Shown here one piece after another: positions 17,601-26,807 of a DNA stretch of 64,000 nucleotides. This DNA comes from Candidatus Binatia bacterium (GTDB lineage: Bacteria; Desulfobacterota; Binatia; UBA12015). The translations under genes and the position numbers were made by a program. Each line of letters starts with the position of its first letter. Position 1 is the first letter of the stretch. Location of the stretch: positions 248,001-312,000 of the forward strand of contig JAQWJE010000049.1 of NCBI GenBank assembly GCA_029248525.1, read 5' to 3'. The notes beneath the pieces were generated by a model, which ran no database searches, had not been told where the DNA came from, and was given only the letters and a program-made list of their open reading frames with translations.

Positions 17601-19287
17601 CCTCGTCAACTCCGACGAGCTCCAGATCAAGATGGCGCAAGGTGCGAAGCCGGGCGAAGGTGGACAGCTTCCCGGACATAAGGTGGACGACTATATCGCG
17701 AGCATTCGGTACTCGACCCCGGGTGTCGGTCTGATTTCACCCCCACCGCATCATGATATTTATTCGATCGAGGACCTCTCGCAGCTGATTCACGATCTCA
17801 AGAACTCCAACAAGCATGCGCGGGTCAGCGTGAAGCTGGTGAGCGAGATCGGTGTCGGCACAGTGGCGGCCGGTGTCTCGAAAGCCAAAGCCGATGTGGT
17901 TCTGGTTTCGGGTTTTTCAGGTGGGACCGGGGCTTCACCCCTTACCTCGGTGAAGCATGCCGGTGGACCGTGGGAGCTCGGCCTGGCCGAAACGCAGCAA
18001 GTGTTGGTGATGAATGATCTGCGCGGAAGAATTCGCGTGGAGACGGACGGCCAGCTCAAGACCGGTCGTGACGTTGCGATCGCGGCGCTTCTCGGGGCCG
18101 AGGAATTCGGCTTTGCCAGTGCGGCGCTGATCGCCTCGGGCTGCATCATGATGCGGGTTTGTCATTTGAACACGTGTCCCGTCGGAATCGCGACTCAGAA
18201 TCCCGTGCTGCGTGAGAAGTTTGCCGGCAAGCCTGAGCATGTGGTCAATCTGATGACTTTCATCGCGGAGGAGATCCGCGAGATCATGGCCGAGCTTGGC
18301 TTCCGGACTCTTCAGGAGATGGTCGGCCGGGTGGATTTGCTGGACGCGCGCGAGGCGATCGATCATTGGAAAGCAAGCGGGATTGATCTGACCCAGATTC
18401 TCCACAAGCCCGAGGTTCCCGATTCGGTCGCGATCTCGTGCATTGAAGATCAGGACCATGGTCTTGCCGGAGCTTTGGACAATCAGATTATCGAATTGGC
18501 TCGCGATGCTCTCGAGCGGCGAGAGCGGGTGGAGTTCGCTTTGCCCATCCGCAACGTGAACCGGACGGCCTGCACGATGCTCTCCGCCGAAATTTCCCGC
18601 CGGCATGGGGTTGAGGGTTTACCGCCCGAGACCGTCAACATTCATTTTAGCGGATCTGCCGGTCAAAGTTTTGGCTGTTTCCTTGCCAACGGTGTGGCCA
18701 TTCGGCTCGAGGGTGATGCCAACGATTATTTCGGCAAGGGGATGTCCGGCGGCCGCATGGTGGTCCATCCGCCGGCCGCTTCGACTTTTGTCCCGGAAGA
18801 AAACAGCATTGTCGGAAACGTGTCTCTATATGGAGCCACCGGCGGTGAGGTTTTCCTGCGAGGTCTCGCTGGAGAGCGTTTCTGTGTTCGAAATTCGGGC
18901 GTCACAGCGATCGTGGAGGGTATCGGCGATCACGGCTGTGAGTATATGACGGGCGGTCGGGTGGTCGTACTTGGCCCCACGGGTCGGAACTTCGCGGCGG
19001 GTATGAGCGGGGGGATCGCGTATATCTTCGACCCGAAGAAAAAGTTTTCCGACAACCTGAATGCAGGTATGGTGGAGTTGGAATCTTTGGACTCCGAGGA
19101 CAGCGAGTTTGTCTTCGATCTGATCCGGCGTCACCAGACCTATACGCAGAGCACGGTCGCGGCCGAGATTTTGGCAGATTGGGATGAGCAGGTACACGCC
19201 TTCCGGAAAGTGATGCCCACGGACTATCGACGGGTTCTGGAAGAGCGTAAACGCAAGGCCGCCGAAATACCGGCGGCGACGGTTTAA
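14674..19287 (+). CDS. gltB: Glutamate synthase (NADPH), large subunit
   Basis: A 1537-residue GOGAT alpha subunit that converts 2-oxoglutarate and glutamine into two glutamates. It has a 40-residue propeptide and then the catalytic Cys41 ([10 protein letters not shown]) of the class II glutaminase domain. The central domain follows, then the FMN-binding synthase barrel ([50 protein letters not shown]) and the 3Fe-4S cysteine cluster region ([19 protein letters not shown]). The C-terminal GXGXG beta-helix comes last ([26 protein letters not shown]). The length is normal. ATG 14674 is chosen because it gives the propeptide start MKIEK; it overlaps the upstream regulator gene. gltD follows after 11 bases. 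Confidence 0.97.
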   Translation: MKIEKSSPPENQRVSYEEMKQRFKDGAASGLYRPESESDACGVGFVVKMNGEQTHDIIGKGLEILDKLTHRGACGCDPETGDGCGILTQIPHGFFDREAASIQMPLPPQGRYAIGMVFLPRDVFQLNTCLELFEKAVHEEGQKFLGWRRVPVDDSQCGWLGRESMPEIRQIFIGAPEGTEAGQDFERKLYVIRKSVEEAVRQSGIPDSERFYVSSLSSTTIVYKGLLLPERVGEFYLDLKDPEFKSCMALVHQRFSTNTLPTWDRSHPYRLMAHNGEINTLRGNANWMRARESMFSSPSFGEDVRKISPVIEEMGSDSACFDNGLELLLRTGRSLPHAVMMMIPEAWQKHEGMSDEKKAFYEYHACLMEPWDGPASVAFTDGKVIGAILDRNGLRPSRYVVTKDGMVVMASEVGVLEIEPENVAQKSRLQPGRMFLVDTEAGRIIDDEEIKTEMMQRHPYREWLDNNLVQLKDLPEVDATAVPTGHEEGELVSLQQAFGYTNEDLKILMMPMARDGIEATGSMGTDTPLAALSDRPQLLYGYFKQLFAQVTNPPIDPIRGEMVMSLKTTIGSEQNLFEETPKHCRQLALEQPILTNEELARLKSFSHPGFFSTTLSTLYLAKDGTAGLEKALDALSEAAETAVDNGATILVLSDRGVDETHAPIPALLACGAVHQHLIRKGTRTHCGLVIESGEPREVQHYALLAGYGAGAINPYLAFETLEKMIRDGLMSDWTGREISYEEAVENYLKALGKGLMKVMSKMGISTLQSYRGAQIYEAVGVATSVIDKYFTRTASRIEGIDIGVIARETGMRHHHAFAVAPALDGELDVGGQYQWRRRGEHHMYNPETVAKLQHAVRAGNYKMFKQFSDLATDEDKRFCTIRGLLKFRQGRPVPLDEVEPASEIVKRFKTGAMSLGSISREAHENLAIAMNRLGGRSNTGEGGEDPVRYTPEENGDSRRSSIKQVASGRFGVTSHYLVNSDELQIKMAQGAKPGEGGQLPGHKVDDYIASIRYSTPGVGLISPPPHHDIYSIEDLSQLIHDLKNSNKHARVSVKLVSEIGVGTVAAGVSKAKADVVLVSGFSGGTGASPLTSVKHAGGPWELGLAETQQVLVMNDLRGRIRVETDGQLKTGRDVAIAALLGAEEFGFASAALIASGCIMMRVCHLNTCPVGIATQNPVLREKFAGKPEHVVNLMTFIAEEIREIMAELGFRTLQEMVGRVDLLDAREAIDHWKASGIDLTQILHKPEVPDSVAISCIEDQDHGLAGALDNQIIELARDALERRERVEFALPIRNVNRTACTMLSAEISRRHGVEGLPPETVNIHFSGSAGQSFGCFLANGVAIRLEGDANDYFGKGMSGGRMVVHPPAASTFVPEENSIVGNVSLYGATGGEVFLRGLAGERFCVRNSGVTAIVEGIGDHGCEYMTGGRVVVLGPTGRNFAAGMSGGIAYIFDPKKKFSDNLNAGMVELESLDSEDSEFVFDLIRRHQTYTQSTVAAEILADWDEQVHAFRKVMPTDYRRVLEERKRKAAEIPAATV

Positions 19288-19298
19288 GGGAGAGTATC

Positions 19299-20753
19299 AT
19301 GGGTAAGGCGACAGGTTTTCTCGAGGTCACAAGAGAACTTCCCGGCCGGCGTCCCGTCGAGGACCGGTTGAAGGATTATCGCGAGCTGGAAGGCAAGCAT
19401 GCGGAAGGCGAGATGCGCGAGCAGGCTTCGCGTTGCATGGATTGCGGCATTCCGTTTTGCCACACCGGCTGTCCTCTCGGGAATATTATTCCGGACTGGA
19501 ACGACCTGGTTTTCCGCGGTCGATGGGAGGATGCGATTGACCGCCTGCATTCCACCAACAACTTCCCGGAATTCACCGGACGGATCTGTCCCGCACCCTG
19601 CGAAGAAGCTTGTGTGCTCAACATCAATAGTGATCCGGTCACAATCAAGCAGGTCGAGAAACAGATCATCGAACGAGCCTGGGAGGAGGGGTGGGTCAAG
19701 CCCTGTCCGCCGGAGAACAAGACGGGCAAGCAAATTGCGATTATTGGTTCCGGGCCCGCCGGGCTGGCATCGGCTCAGCAGCTGGCGCGCGCCGGCCATG
19801 ACGTAACCGTCTTCGAGCGAGAGAGTCGCGCGGGTGGTCTGCTCCGATATGGAATTCCCGATTTCAAAATGGAGAAACACCTGATCGACCGACGCGTCGA
19901 GCAGATGGAAGCGGAGGGCGTTACCTTTCGCACCCATACGGCTGTTGGCGTCGATATCACGGCAGAAGAAATTTCAGAGCAATTCGATGCGGTAATGATT
20001 GCTGCCGGTTCGACATCTCCCCGAGACCTCGAGGTGCCGGGCCGTGAACTCAATGGAGTTCACTTCGCGATGGACTTTCTGCCCCAGCAGAACAAGGTTG
20101 TTGCCGGTGACGAAGTGGCTGGTCAGATCATGGCGACGGGGAAGCACGTTGTCATCATTGGTGGCGGCGATACCGGCTCGGATTGTCTGGGCACGTCAAA
20201 CCGGCACGGTGCCGAGTCCGTGACCCAATTCGAGCTTTTGCCGCAACCGCCGGAGGGTCGCGAGGAAGGGATCGCGCCCTGGCCCTATTGGCCAATGATC
20301 ATGCGCACTTCGTCTTCGCATGAGGAGGGTGTCGAGCGGCAGTGGAGTATCAATACCAAAAAGCTCACTGGCGACGCTGACGGTAACGTCAACGAGTTGC
20401 ACGGCATCCGTTTGGAGTGGACACCTGCCGAAGACGGAGGCCGTCCGCAAATGAAGGAAGTGCCAGACAGCGAATTTGTCCTCAAAGCTGATCTGGTGCT
20501 TCTGGCGATGGGCTTTTTGGGACCGGAAAAACCGCTCCTGGAACAATTCGGCGTCGAACTCGATGGACGTGGCAACGTGGTTGCGGACAGCGATTATGCG
20601 ACCAGCGTTCCCGGCGTCTTTGCTTGCGGGGATGCCCGGCGAGGCCAGTCGTTGGTGGTCTGGGCGATCTGGGAGGGTCGTGAGGCTGCCCGTGGCGTCG
20701 ATGCATTTTTGATGGGTGCTACCGAACTTCCGGCGAGTCCGCTCGCCGTCTGA
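19299..20753 (+). CDS. gltD: Glutamate synthase, small subunit
   Basis: A 484-residue GOGAT beta subunit that passes electrons from NAD(P)H to the large subunit. The N-terminus holds the cysteine-rich Fe-S region ([20 protein letters not shown], then [10 protein letters not shown]). Next are the FAD-binding fold ([18 protein letters not shown]), a second dinucleotide fold for NAD(P)H ([14 protein letters not shown]), and the C-terminal [19 protein letters not shown] segment typical of GltD. It sits directly downstream of gltB on the same strand and should be in one transcript with the Lrp-type gene and gltB. It ends 38 bases from a convergent alcohol dehydrogenase gene. Confidence 0.96.
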   Translation: MGKATGFLEVTRELPGRRPVEDRLKDYRELEGKHAEGEMREQASRCMDCGIPFCHTGCPLGNIIPDWNDLVFRGRWEDAIDRLHSTNNFPEFTGRICPAPCEEACVLNINSDPVTIKQVEKQIIERAWEEGWVKPCPPENKTGKQIAIIGSGPAGLASAQQLARAGHDVTVFERESRAGGLLRYGIPDFKMEKHLIDRRVEQMEAEGVTFRTHTAVGVDITAEEISEQFDAVMIAAGSTSPRDLEVPGRELNGVHFAMDFLPQQNKVVAGDEVAGQIMATGKHVVIIGGGDTGSDCLGTSNRHGAESVTQFELLPQPPEGREEGIAPWPYWPMIMRTSSSHEEGVERQWSINTKKLTGDADGNVNELHGIRLEWTPAEDGGRPQMKEVPDSEFVLKADLVLLAMGFLGPEKPLLEQFGVELDGRGNVVADSDYATSVPGVFACGDARRGQSLVVWAIWEGREAARGVDAFLMGATELPASPLAV

Positions 20754-20791
20754 GGCAGGCGGGGCCGGCCCTGATAGCTTGAAGGCTCTGA

Positions 20792-21802
20792 TTAGCTTTC
20801 AAACTCGATCATGACCTTGCCCCCGGCCTCGGGGTCTTGCGAGACCTGCAGGGCTTCGGAGAATTTCTGAAGCGGAAATCGATGCGTGATCGCGGGTGTG
20901 AGGTCAACTTCGCGGAGCATCGAGATCATGTCGGTATAATTCTCGGGGTAGGCGATCGAGCCGATCAGAGTCAGTCCCTTGGCCATCACCGACATGAAGT
21001 CGATGGGAATGGGTGTCCGGTGGAGTGCGACAATGGCGATCCGCGCATTCTCCTTTGCGTTTGCGACGATATCGGGAAGCACCGGGCCGGCACCAGACGC
21101 CTCGATGAAGGCATCTGCCCCGGCCATGATCGGCATCTGCAGCCAACTGCCCTTTCCCTGAATTTCGGCGAGCTCTTTCCACAGAGTTCCATTGGCCGGC
21201 GAGAGCGTCGCGCGCGCACCAAGGTCTCGGGCGAGTGCGAGACGCTTGTCCGAAAGGTCCACAACAACAACATCGTCGATGCCGCGGTACCTGCAGGTGG
21301 CGAGCGCCATCAATCCGATCGGACCGGCACCGAAAATGACGGCTTTTTCGCCCGGTTGCAGTCCGGCTCGATTGACGGCCTGCATCCCGACCCCGAGCGG
21401 TTCGGCCAGGGCAGCCTGTGCGTCCGAGAGATCATCCGGGATGGGAAAAAGAACGTCGCCGGCGGCGACGTTGGGTACCAGAAGTTCGGGGGTGAATCCG
21501 CCTTGCGGGCCCCCATTGCCGATCTGGTTTCCGCCGCCCATCGGATTCAGAATCACGCGCGTTCCCGGCGGGAGGCCTTGTACCTCAGCACCGGTCTTCA
21601 GAACGACGCCGGCGAGTTCGTGACCGATCGGCGTAGGTTCCGATGCGGGCCCTGCGACGCCGCCGAGTTTCACGTAACCGACATCGCTGCCGCAAATGCC
21701 GCAGGCGCGTACCGAAATAAGGGCGTCTCGCGGGCCCGGTTCCTGAGGCTCCCGCTGGTCCATGCGAACGTCGTCCGGTCCATGAATACGAATTTGTTCC
21801 AT
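20792..21802 (-). CDS. Zinc-type medium-chain alcohol dehydrogenase
   Basis: A 336-residue MDR-family NAD(P)-dependent dehydrogenase, of the sorbitol/threonine dehydrogenase type. Catalytic zinc ligands are seen in VRACGICGSDVG (Cys) and IGHELAGVV (His-Glu). The nucleotide-binding fold has AVIFGAGPIGLMALA followed by an acidic VVVVDLSDKR, which points to NAD. The four-cysteine structural zinc lobe of many relatives is missing; the region instead reads GGGNQIGNGGPQGG. The substrate is not clear. It stands alone, convergent with gltD and followed upstream by the split-barrel protein gene on the same strand. Confidence 0.85.
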   Translation of the reverse strand: MEQIRIHGPDDVRMDQREPQEPGPRDALISVRACGICGSDVGYVKLGGVAGPASEPTPIGHELAGVVLKTGAEVQGLPPGTRVILNPMGGGNQIGNGGPQGGFTPELLVPNVAAGDVLFPIPDDLSDAQAALAEPLGVGMQAVNRAGLQPGEKAVIFGAGPIGLMALATCRYRGIDDVVVVDLSDKRLALARDLGARATLSPANGTLWKELAEIQGKGSWLQMPIMAGADAFIEASGAGPVLPDIVANAKENARIAIVALHRTPIPIDFMSVMAKGLTLIGSIAYPENYTDMISMLREVDLTPAITHRFPLQKFSEALQVSQDPEAGGKVMIEFES

Positions 21803-21852
21803 GTCCTATCGTCCGATTTGCGCTCGCCGGCGTCAAACTGAATCCGGAAAAG

Positions 21853-22329
21853 CTACGCCTCGGGTTCGATCAGGCGAATCAGCGGGATGGACGTGCGCTT
21901 GGTTTTGGCGAGATAGTCGAGGTACCAGGGGCGATCGCTGGTCAGGCCGTCCCATACTGTCCGGTAGTCCTCATCGACCAGAAGATCGGCGCGCAGGTGT
22001 CCTTCGAAGCTGCGTTCCTTGACCCAGATGGTCGGGTTGGCCTGGCGATCCGCGAGGTTATGATACCAGGCGGGATTGACCGGCCCTCCGGCGTAGGATG
22101 CAGCCAGAATACGATGGCCGCCGGCGTCCGCCCAATAGGGCAGTACGACTTTATGAGCCTTTCCTGATTTCCGGCCAACGGTCTGGATGATGACGCTTTT
22201 CATGCCGGCGCTGAGCCAGGCCTCCTCATCATTGGTGGACTCGAGGAAGGCAACATGACTTCGGGTGATCGCCGGGATTTCGTCGTAGGGTGGCGTCTCG
22301 AAAGTGTCTGCTTTTTGGTCACTGGCCAT
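21853..22329 (-). CDS. Deazaflavin (F420)-dependent nitroreductase-like split-barrel protein
   Basis: A 158-residue protein of the DDN/flavin split-barrel type. Diagnostic segments are IIQTVGRKSGKAHKVVLPYW, then GHRILAASYAGGPVNPAWYHNL and the RQANPTIWVKER strand, giving the usual GRKSG...R/H...N-AG pattern with NP-WYHNL. Family members bind F420 or FMN and reduce unsaturated or nitro compounds, or bind haem. A second F420-type protein is encoded at 37.4 kb. Whether this bacterium makes F420 cannot be seen here. The start codon lies inside a near-palindrome shared with the divergent HAD gene. Confidence 0.78.
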   Translation of the reverse strand: MASDQKADTFETPPYDEIPAITRSHVAFLESTNDEEAWLSAGMKSVIIQTVGRKSGKAHKVVLPYWADAGGHRILAASYAGGPVNPAWYHNLADRQANPTIWVKERSFEGHLRADLLVDEDYRTVWDGLTSDRPWYLDYLAKTKRTSIPLIRLIEPEA

Positions 22330-22349
22330 TCCGAATCCTAGGACGGAAT
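22328..22349. promoter_or_regulatory. Near-palindrome in the divergent promoter
   Basis: ATTCCG (22328-22333) and CGGAAT (22344-22349) flank a 10-base core that contains the perfect palindrome TCCTAGGA (22336-22343). The element sits at the start of the split-barrel gene and in the 90-base gap before the divergent HAD hydrolase gene, so it could be an operator for both. No regulator gene adjoins it. Confidence 0.35.
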
Positions 22350-22419
22350 AGTTCTCAGTTCCAGCAAAACCGAACCCGCGCTGGCTGCACCTCTTCTCGG
22401 GATGCGCTATCGATAGACA

Positions 22420-23106
22420 ATGGTCGTCGTACTTCTCGATATCGATGGAACTTTGCTGACTGCCGGGGGTGCCGGGCGAGCCGCGCTGGTCGCGGCGATG
22501 CGGCAGGAGCTGGGGCCTGATATTCCGGAGGCGAAAGTGGAGATCGCCGGCCGTACGGATCGCGGTATTCTTGGCGATTTACTTGTGGCGTACGAGCTCC
22601 CAGTTGATGAAGAAAATTTCTTGCGGCTGCTGCAGATGTACCTCGATCATTTACCCGCGGAGCTGGAGCGAGCAACCGGACACGTTTTGCCCGGAGTGCC
22701 CGAACTGTTGTCGGAGTTGGCCGAGATGGACGAGGCCTATCTCGGGTTATTGACCGGGAATGTCGCGGTCGCCGCCCGGGCCAAGCTTGCGCACTATCAG
22801 ATTCACACGCCGTTTCTCTTTGGTGGCTATGGCGACGATCACGCGGACCGTGGGGATGTCGCCGCCGCCGCGATTGCAGATGCCGAACGGCACCTTGGCC
22901 GGGAAGTTTCTCCGAAGAACGTCGTGGTGATCGGTGATACGCGCAACGATATTCGATGCGCGCGTGCGGTCGGAGCGGCCGCCGTTGCTGTCGAAACCGG
23001 CTTGGCGTCGCCCGAGGAATTGCGCGACGAGGGTGCTGACCTTCAAGTGGAGAACTTCAAGGACCCAGCGCCGGTATTGGCCTTCATCCGCGAGCGCAAC
23101 GGCTGA
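22420..23106 (+). CDS. HAD-superfamily hydrolase
   Basis: A 228-residue HAD hydrolase. Motif I is VVLLDIDGTLLTAGG at the N-terminus, with both Asp residues. A small helical cap follows (residues 20-85), then motif II in GLLTGNVAVAARAKL and motif III in VVVIGDTRNDIRCARAVGA. It resembles phosphoglycolate phosphatase-like proteins. The substrate is unknown. It is transcribed divergently from the split-barrel gene and converges on the small secreted-protein gene, six bases away. Confidence 0.87.
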   Translation: MVVVLLDIDGTLLTAGGAGRAALVAAMRQELGPDIPEAKVEIAGRTDRGILGDLLVAYELPVDEENFLRLLQMYLDHLPAELERATGHVLPGVPELLSELAEMDEAYLGLLTGNVAVAARAKLAHYQIHTPFLFGGYGDDHADRGDVAAAAIADAERHLGREVSPKNVVVIGDTRNDIRCARAVGAAAVAVETGLASPEELRDEGADLQVENFKDPAPVLAFIRERNG

Positions 23107-23112
23107 TCGACC

Positions 23113-23640
23113 TCAATCGGTCAGTTGAACGGATTTAAGAAACGCTTCTCTCTGCGGGGCATCCTTGGCGATCCCGTGGCTGGCGAAGAGATACATTTTC
23201 TTGCCCATGCGAAAGAACTCGGCCTTGCCGAGATGCTTCGGTTTGCCCGGAGGGCTCATCTCGTAAACGAGTAATTTCCCTTCGTGGCCATCGACTTCAA
23301 AATCTTCGAAGGAGATCTGGGTTCCTTTGACGTCATCGAGCATGCCGTCGCGGGTCTGGTTGAAGAGAACGCTGTCCGGCGTGAAGGTGCTGGCGAAGCC
23401 GGGGATGGTGACCACGCTGACGAAGTAGGTGCTGGCAGGATTTTGCACGATGTAGTTCTCCGAGGTGACCGTTCCGATCCCGATGCTGCGAGATTGCTCC
23501 TTGTGGGTGGGGGTTCCGGGCAGTTCTACGCGGAAAGTATGTTCTTTGGGTTCCAGGGTTTCCGCTCCTGCCGGCGAGGATGCCAGCAATAAAGCGAGGA
23601 CTGCCGGAAGCGTTCGCTGCAGAATGATGAATTTTTTCAT
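23113..23640 (-). CDS. Small exported protein of unknown function
   Basis: A 175-residue protein with a standard signal peptide (residues 1-26, cleavage near PAGA). The mature part is polar, about 150 residues, probably beta-rich, with segments such as FRVELPGTPTHKEQS, YIVQNPASTYFVSVVTIPG and KLLVYEMSPPGKP. I do not recognise the family with certainty; it resembles small periplasmic proteins with a PsbP/MOG-like fold, but this is a guess. Its ATG overlaps the stop of the alkylsulfatase-like gene (ATGA), so the two are translationally coupled and probably work together or in the same compartment. Confidence 0.7.
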   Translation of the reverse strand: MKKFIILQRTLPAVLALLLASSPAGAETLEPKEHTFRVELPGTPTHKEQSRSIGIGTVTSENYIVQNPASTYFVSVVTIPGFASTFTPDSVLFNQTRDGMLDDVKGTQISFEDFEVDGHEGKLLVYEMSPPGKPKHLGKAEFFRMGKKMYLFASHGIAKDAPQREAFLKSVQLTD

Positions 23641-24905
23641 GGTTTCCTCTTGGGTATTTTTTTCTCACTATCCCGGGCCGCCGCGCGGAAGACACCCTGA
23701 GACATCAGGCTGATCTCGGCTTTGGTTCGGCTTCGATAGATTCTGGCGCGCGCTTCATGGAGACGGATATTTTCAGGTTCGGCCTGAGTCGCCAACTCGA
23801 TGAGATGACACGCCAGATCCAGACGTTCGTTTTCTGCTTCTCGCTCCGCTCTGGCAAGCAGATTCTCCGGGCCGCCGGCAAGTTCACTGAGTGTTTTGGC
23901 GAGGTCGCTGGCTGGAGCCGGCAGAAGGTTGGCTGGATTCCCGTCATACCAGCCCCCGTAGAGACGCCAAAGGTTGCGGACGATGAACCGCGGATCGTCG
24001 TATACTGGCCGCAAATAAGGCCGCGCCAGAAGTGCTTCGGGCATTACGACGTTATGCAGTACTTCGTCCAGACACGCCCCCTGATTCATCAGGGTCAGAG
24101 TTTGTTCCAGGATGGTTTCAAGCAATTCTGCTGTTTCGGACAGAGCCAGGCGAACGCGGTCCGCGCCCAGGATGACCGGGCCATGGCCCGGCAGCAAAGT
24201 TGTGGCGCCCAGATCGGCCATCTTCCGCAGGGCCATGGCCCATTCCCGCGGGTAGCGCTGCACCTTTTGGGGGTTTCCGCAGTTGGGAGCAGCCCAAATG
24301 AAGAGGTCTCCGGTATAGAGAACTTTTTGTGCGGGCAAGAAGATCCATAGATGATCGTCGGTCTCGCCCTTGTCGTGAAAGAGCCGAATCTCCGTTCCTC
24401 CGACATGAATCGTTTCGCCAAGACCGACCATATGGTCAGGAAAGCGAAACTTGCGGGGGAATACCGGCTCGGGGAATCCGAACTGTCGTTGGTTGACGAT
24501 GCCATTGTAGCCGTTGGTCATGCGGTATCGTTCGAATCGGGCGGGGCACGCTTCGTGCGCGATCACGCGAGTCGGAGGGTGACCCTGATCGCGGGCTTCC
24601 TCCTCGAACGCGGCCAGACCAAATACGTGGTCCACATGCCCGTGCGTATAGACCGCTGTATGCACGCGCTTGTCGGTCCAGGCGCGGATGGAGGTATGGA
24701 GGGCCTTTGCATGAAAGAGGCTGGAAGTGTCGAGGAAGACCAGTCCTTCTTCGGTACGGATGACGCCGACGTTCGAGAAGGCGGACATGAAACCGATCTC
24801 GGGATCGAGTTCTTCGAAGCCCACCAGAGCTTGCCCCGGATGTGTATGTTGCCGCGCAAGCTCCCCCTGCCATGCCCGCTCGGCGAGATCCAGAACCTCT
24901 CCCAT
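23637..24905 (-). CDS. Metallo-beta-lactamase-fold alkyl sulfatase-like hydrolase
   Basis: A 422-residue MBL-fold enzyme with an added C-terminal helical domain, as in SdsA-type alkyl and aryl sulfatases. Zinc ligands include YTHGHVDHVFGLAAF (HxHxDH) near residues 88-96, a His/Glu in HDKGETDDHLW, TGDLFIWAAPN, and LLPGHGPVI. The dimerisation domain follows (DEVLHNVVMPEALLARPYL and the LYGGWYDGNPANLLP motif, which is strongly typical of the family). No signal peptide is evident. It may release alcohols from sulfate esters, possibly sterol or bile-salt sulfates given the neighbouring steroid genes; this last point is inference. It is divergent from ipdA. Confidence 0.82.
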   Translation of the reverse strand: MGEVLDLAERAWQGELARQHTHPGQALVGFEELDPEIGFMSAFSNVGVIRTEEGLVFLDTSSLFHAKALHTSIRAWTDKRVHTAVYTHGHVDHVFGLAAFEEEARDQGHPPTRVIAHEACPARFERYRMTNGYNGIVNQRQFGFPEPVFPRKFRFPDHMVGLGETIHVGGTEIRLFHDKGETDDHLWIFLPAQKVLYTGDLFIWAAPNCGNPQKVQRYPREWAMALRKMADLGATTLLPGHGPVILGADRVRLALSETAELLETILEQTLTLMNQGACLDEVLHNVVMPEALLARPYLRPVYDDPRFIVRNLWRLYGGWYDGNPANLLPAPASDLAKTLSELAGGPENLLARAEREAENERLDLACHLIELATQAEPENIRLHEARARIYRSRTKAEISLMSQGVFRAAARDSEKKIPKRKP

Positions 24906-25007
24906 GCACTTGTTCTACGTTGCTTTCTGCCGAGATGGAAAGCGCAATGTTGAGGGCCTTCTTGCGAAAACAGCCCGGTCACGGCCAAGGGCGATTCGAC
25001 CTCTGAG

Positions 25008-25070
25008 TGAACGCGTGTCTATCGTTCTTTACGGCTTGACCGGTCATTGTTATTCAAGACCGGGCATCTC
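25008..25070 (+). promoter_or_regulatory. Shared promoter/operator element, copy 1 (upstream of ipdA)
   Basis: Four blocks match a second copy at 29735-29811: TGAACGCGTGTC (25008-25019), TTCTTTACGGCT (25025-25036), CATTGTTA (25045-25052) and CGGGCATCTC (25061-25070). The first three have identical spacing in both copies. TTTACG (25028-25033) and TATTCA (25051-25056), 17 bases apart, could be the -35 and -10 boxes; the upstream TGAACGCGTGTC could bind a regulator. The element ends 56 bases before the ipdA start. Confidence 0.6.
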
Positions 25071-25126
25071 CGTGTTCCCGCCAGTGAGGAATGCATGGGA
25101 AATGGCCCGAAGAAACGAGGCTTTGG

Positions 25127-26008
25127 ATGGATAAGCGAATGACCGCAACCGAAGTTGTCGGCCGTCTTTCAGACGGAATGACAATCGGCATTGGCGGATG
25201 GGGGGCCCGGCGCAAGCCGATGGCATTGGTCCGAGAGCTGGTTCGCTCGGACCTGAAAGATTTGACGATTGTTGCCTACGGCGGTCCCGATGTCGGGATG
25301 CTCTGTGCCGCCGGAAAGGTCTCTCGATTGATCTTCGGATTTGTCTCCCTGGATCTGATCCCTCTGGATGCTCATTTCCGCGCCGCTCGTCAGGCGGGGT
25401 CCATGAAAAATATCATGGAACTCGATGAAGGGATGCTGCAGTGGGGATTGCGAGCCGCTGCCTTGCGGCTTCCTTTCCTGCCCACCCGCGCCGGATTGGC
25501 CACGGATGTCGAGACCTCGAACCCGGAGTTGCGCACGGTGACCTCGCCCTATGACGATGGCGAAGTGTTGATGGCCATGCCCGCGTTGAAATTGGATGCG
25601 GCACTCTGCCATGTCGACCACTGTGACGAGCGCGGCAACGGACAGATTCTTGGTCCGGACCCCTACTTTGACGACCTTTTCTGCGCGGCTGCCGAGCAGC
25701 GATTCGTGAGCTGCGAGCAGATCCTGCCGACGTCCGAGATGACGGCCGCCGGGAGTATCCAATCGATGGTGCTGAATCGCACCTTGGTCGATGGTGTCAT
25801 CGAAGCCCCGTTTGGAGCGCATCCGACGAGTTGTGTGCCGAAATACGGTATCGATGTCGACCATCTGAAAGTCTATTCTGCCGCGGCAAAGGAAGCGGGC
25901 GGCTTTGCAGACTACGTCAACTCCTTTGTCAGCATCGATCCGGATGCGTATCTCGAAGCTGTCGGCGGTGCCGACAAGGTGGGCGCGATTCCGGCGCCGG
26001 TATTCTGA
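25127..26008 (+). CDS. ipdA: IpdA-like subunit of the steroid ring-C-opening hydrolase (CoA-transferase fold)
   Basis: A 293-residue protein of the CoA-transferase family I alpha-subunit fold (DGMTIGIGGWGARRKPMALVRE; YGGPDVGMLCAAGKV). With the next gene it forms the pair known in Mycobacterium tuberculosis as IpdA/IpdB, which hydrolyses the last steroid ring of the CoA thioester COCHEA-CoA. The acidic ELDEG stretch at residues 98-102 lies where the catalytic acid of IpdA is expected; exact alignment is not checked. ATG 25127 has GAGG seven bases upstream. The order ipdA-ipdB-echA20 is the reverse-neighbour set found in the KstR2 regulon, which strongly supports the call over a general glutaconate or 3-oxoacid CoA-transferase. 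Confidence 0.85.
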   Translation: MDKRMTATEVVGRLSDGMTIGIGGWGARRKPMALVRELVRSDLKDLTIVAYGGPDVGMLCAAGKVSRLIFGFVSLDLIPLDAHFRAARQAGSMKNIMELDEGMLQWGLRAAALRLPFLPTRAGLATDVETSNPELRTVTSPYDDGEVLMAMPALKLDAALCHVDHCDERGNGQILGPDPYFDDLFCAAAEQRFVSCEQILPTSEMTAAGSIQSMVLNRTLVDGVIEAPFGAHPTSCVPKYGIDVDHLKVYSAAAKEAGGFADYVNSFVSIDPDAYLEAVGGADKVGAIPAPVF

Positions 26009-26010
26009 TC

Positions 26011-26793
26011 ATGACTCCGATTGAAGGAAAAGATTATTCGCTCGCGGAACTCTGTATTGCGGCTTGTGCCGAGGCTTTTCGGGGGGACGGTGAAATTCTG
26101 GCTTCGGGCATGGGCTTGGTGCCACGTCTGGGGGCAGGGCTGGCGAAGCTGACGTTCAGCCCTGATTTATTGCTCAATGACGGGGAGTGTACTCTGGTAT
26201 CGGAGCCGATTCCTCCGGGACCTCGAGGTTCCTATCAGCCCAAGGTGGAGGGGTGGTTGCCCTTTCGAGCGGTCTTTGACCTGCTCTGGGGTGGGCGACG
26301 GCATTGCATGAATACCCCGACGCAACTCGACCGCTTCGGGCAGCAGAATATTTCTCTGATCGGTGACCCCGACCAGCCCAAGGTGCAGCTGCTCGGCGTG
26401 CGCGGGATTCCCGGAAATTCGATCAATCATCCGTCGAGTTTCTTTGTGCCGAATCACGGTAAGCGCACTCTGGTTGAGCAGGTCGATCGGGTCTCGGGCG
26501 TGGGCTACGACCCGGACCGCTGGAAGAAGGGTATGAACGCGGGCCTGATGGAACTTCGTCGCTGCATCACAAACCTTGCGGTTCTGGACTGGGGCGGACC
26601 GGACCATCAGATGCGCGTTCTCAGCCTGCACCCGGGTGTGAGCTTCGAGGATGTTCAGGAGGCGACCTCCTTCCCGCTGGCGCAGGTCGATAGTCTCGGC
26701 GAAACCGCCGGGCCGGACGCCGAGAGCCTGCGGATCCTGCGCGATGTCCTCGACGTGAACAACCTTCGCGCGAGCGTATTTCCCGAAAAATAA
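26011..26793 (+). CDS. ipdB: IpdB-like subunit of the steroid ring-C-opening hydrolase
   Basis: A 260-residue CoA-transferase-fold beta subunit, starting two bases after the ipdA stop. Visible segments are SLAELCIAACAEAFRGDGEI, SGMGLVPRLGAGLAKLTFSP, LSLHPGVSFEDVQEAT near the C-terminus, and the GVRGIPGNSINHPSSFFVPN loop typical of IpdB proteins. With IpdA it should open ring C of the hydrindane CoA ester in steroid degradation. I see no separate CoA-transferase signature such as SENG with a catalytic Glu, which fits a hydrolase role. EchA20-like gene follows after 14 bases; the three are clearly one operon. Confidence 0.85.
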   Translation: MTPIEGKDYSLAELCIAACAEAFRGDGEILASGMGLVPRLGAGLAKLTFSPDLLLNDGECTLVSEPIPPGPRGSYQPKVEGWLPFRAVFDLLWGGRRHCMNTPTQLDRFGQQNISLIGDPDQPKVQLLGVRGIPGNSINHPSSFFVPNHGKRTLVEQVDRVSGVGYDPDRWKKGMNAGLMELRRCITNLAVLDWGGPDHQMRVLSLHPGVSFEDVQEATSFPLAQVDSLGETAGPDAESLRILRDVLDVNNLRASVFPEK

Positions 26794-26807
26794 GAGAGGC
26801 TGTTTTC

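Noticed and set aside
16267-17679. Minus-strand open frame of 470 codons opposite gltB
   Set aside because: gltB is certain; the antisense frame reflects codon bias, not a gene.
25008-25022. KstR/KstR2 operator
   Set aside because: The AAC-GC-GTG core only loosely resembles the KstR pattern TnnAACnnGTTnnA; key T, T and A positions do not fit, and the KstR2 pattern is absent.
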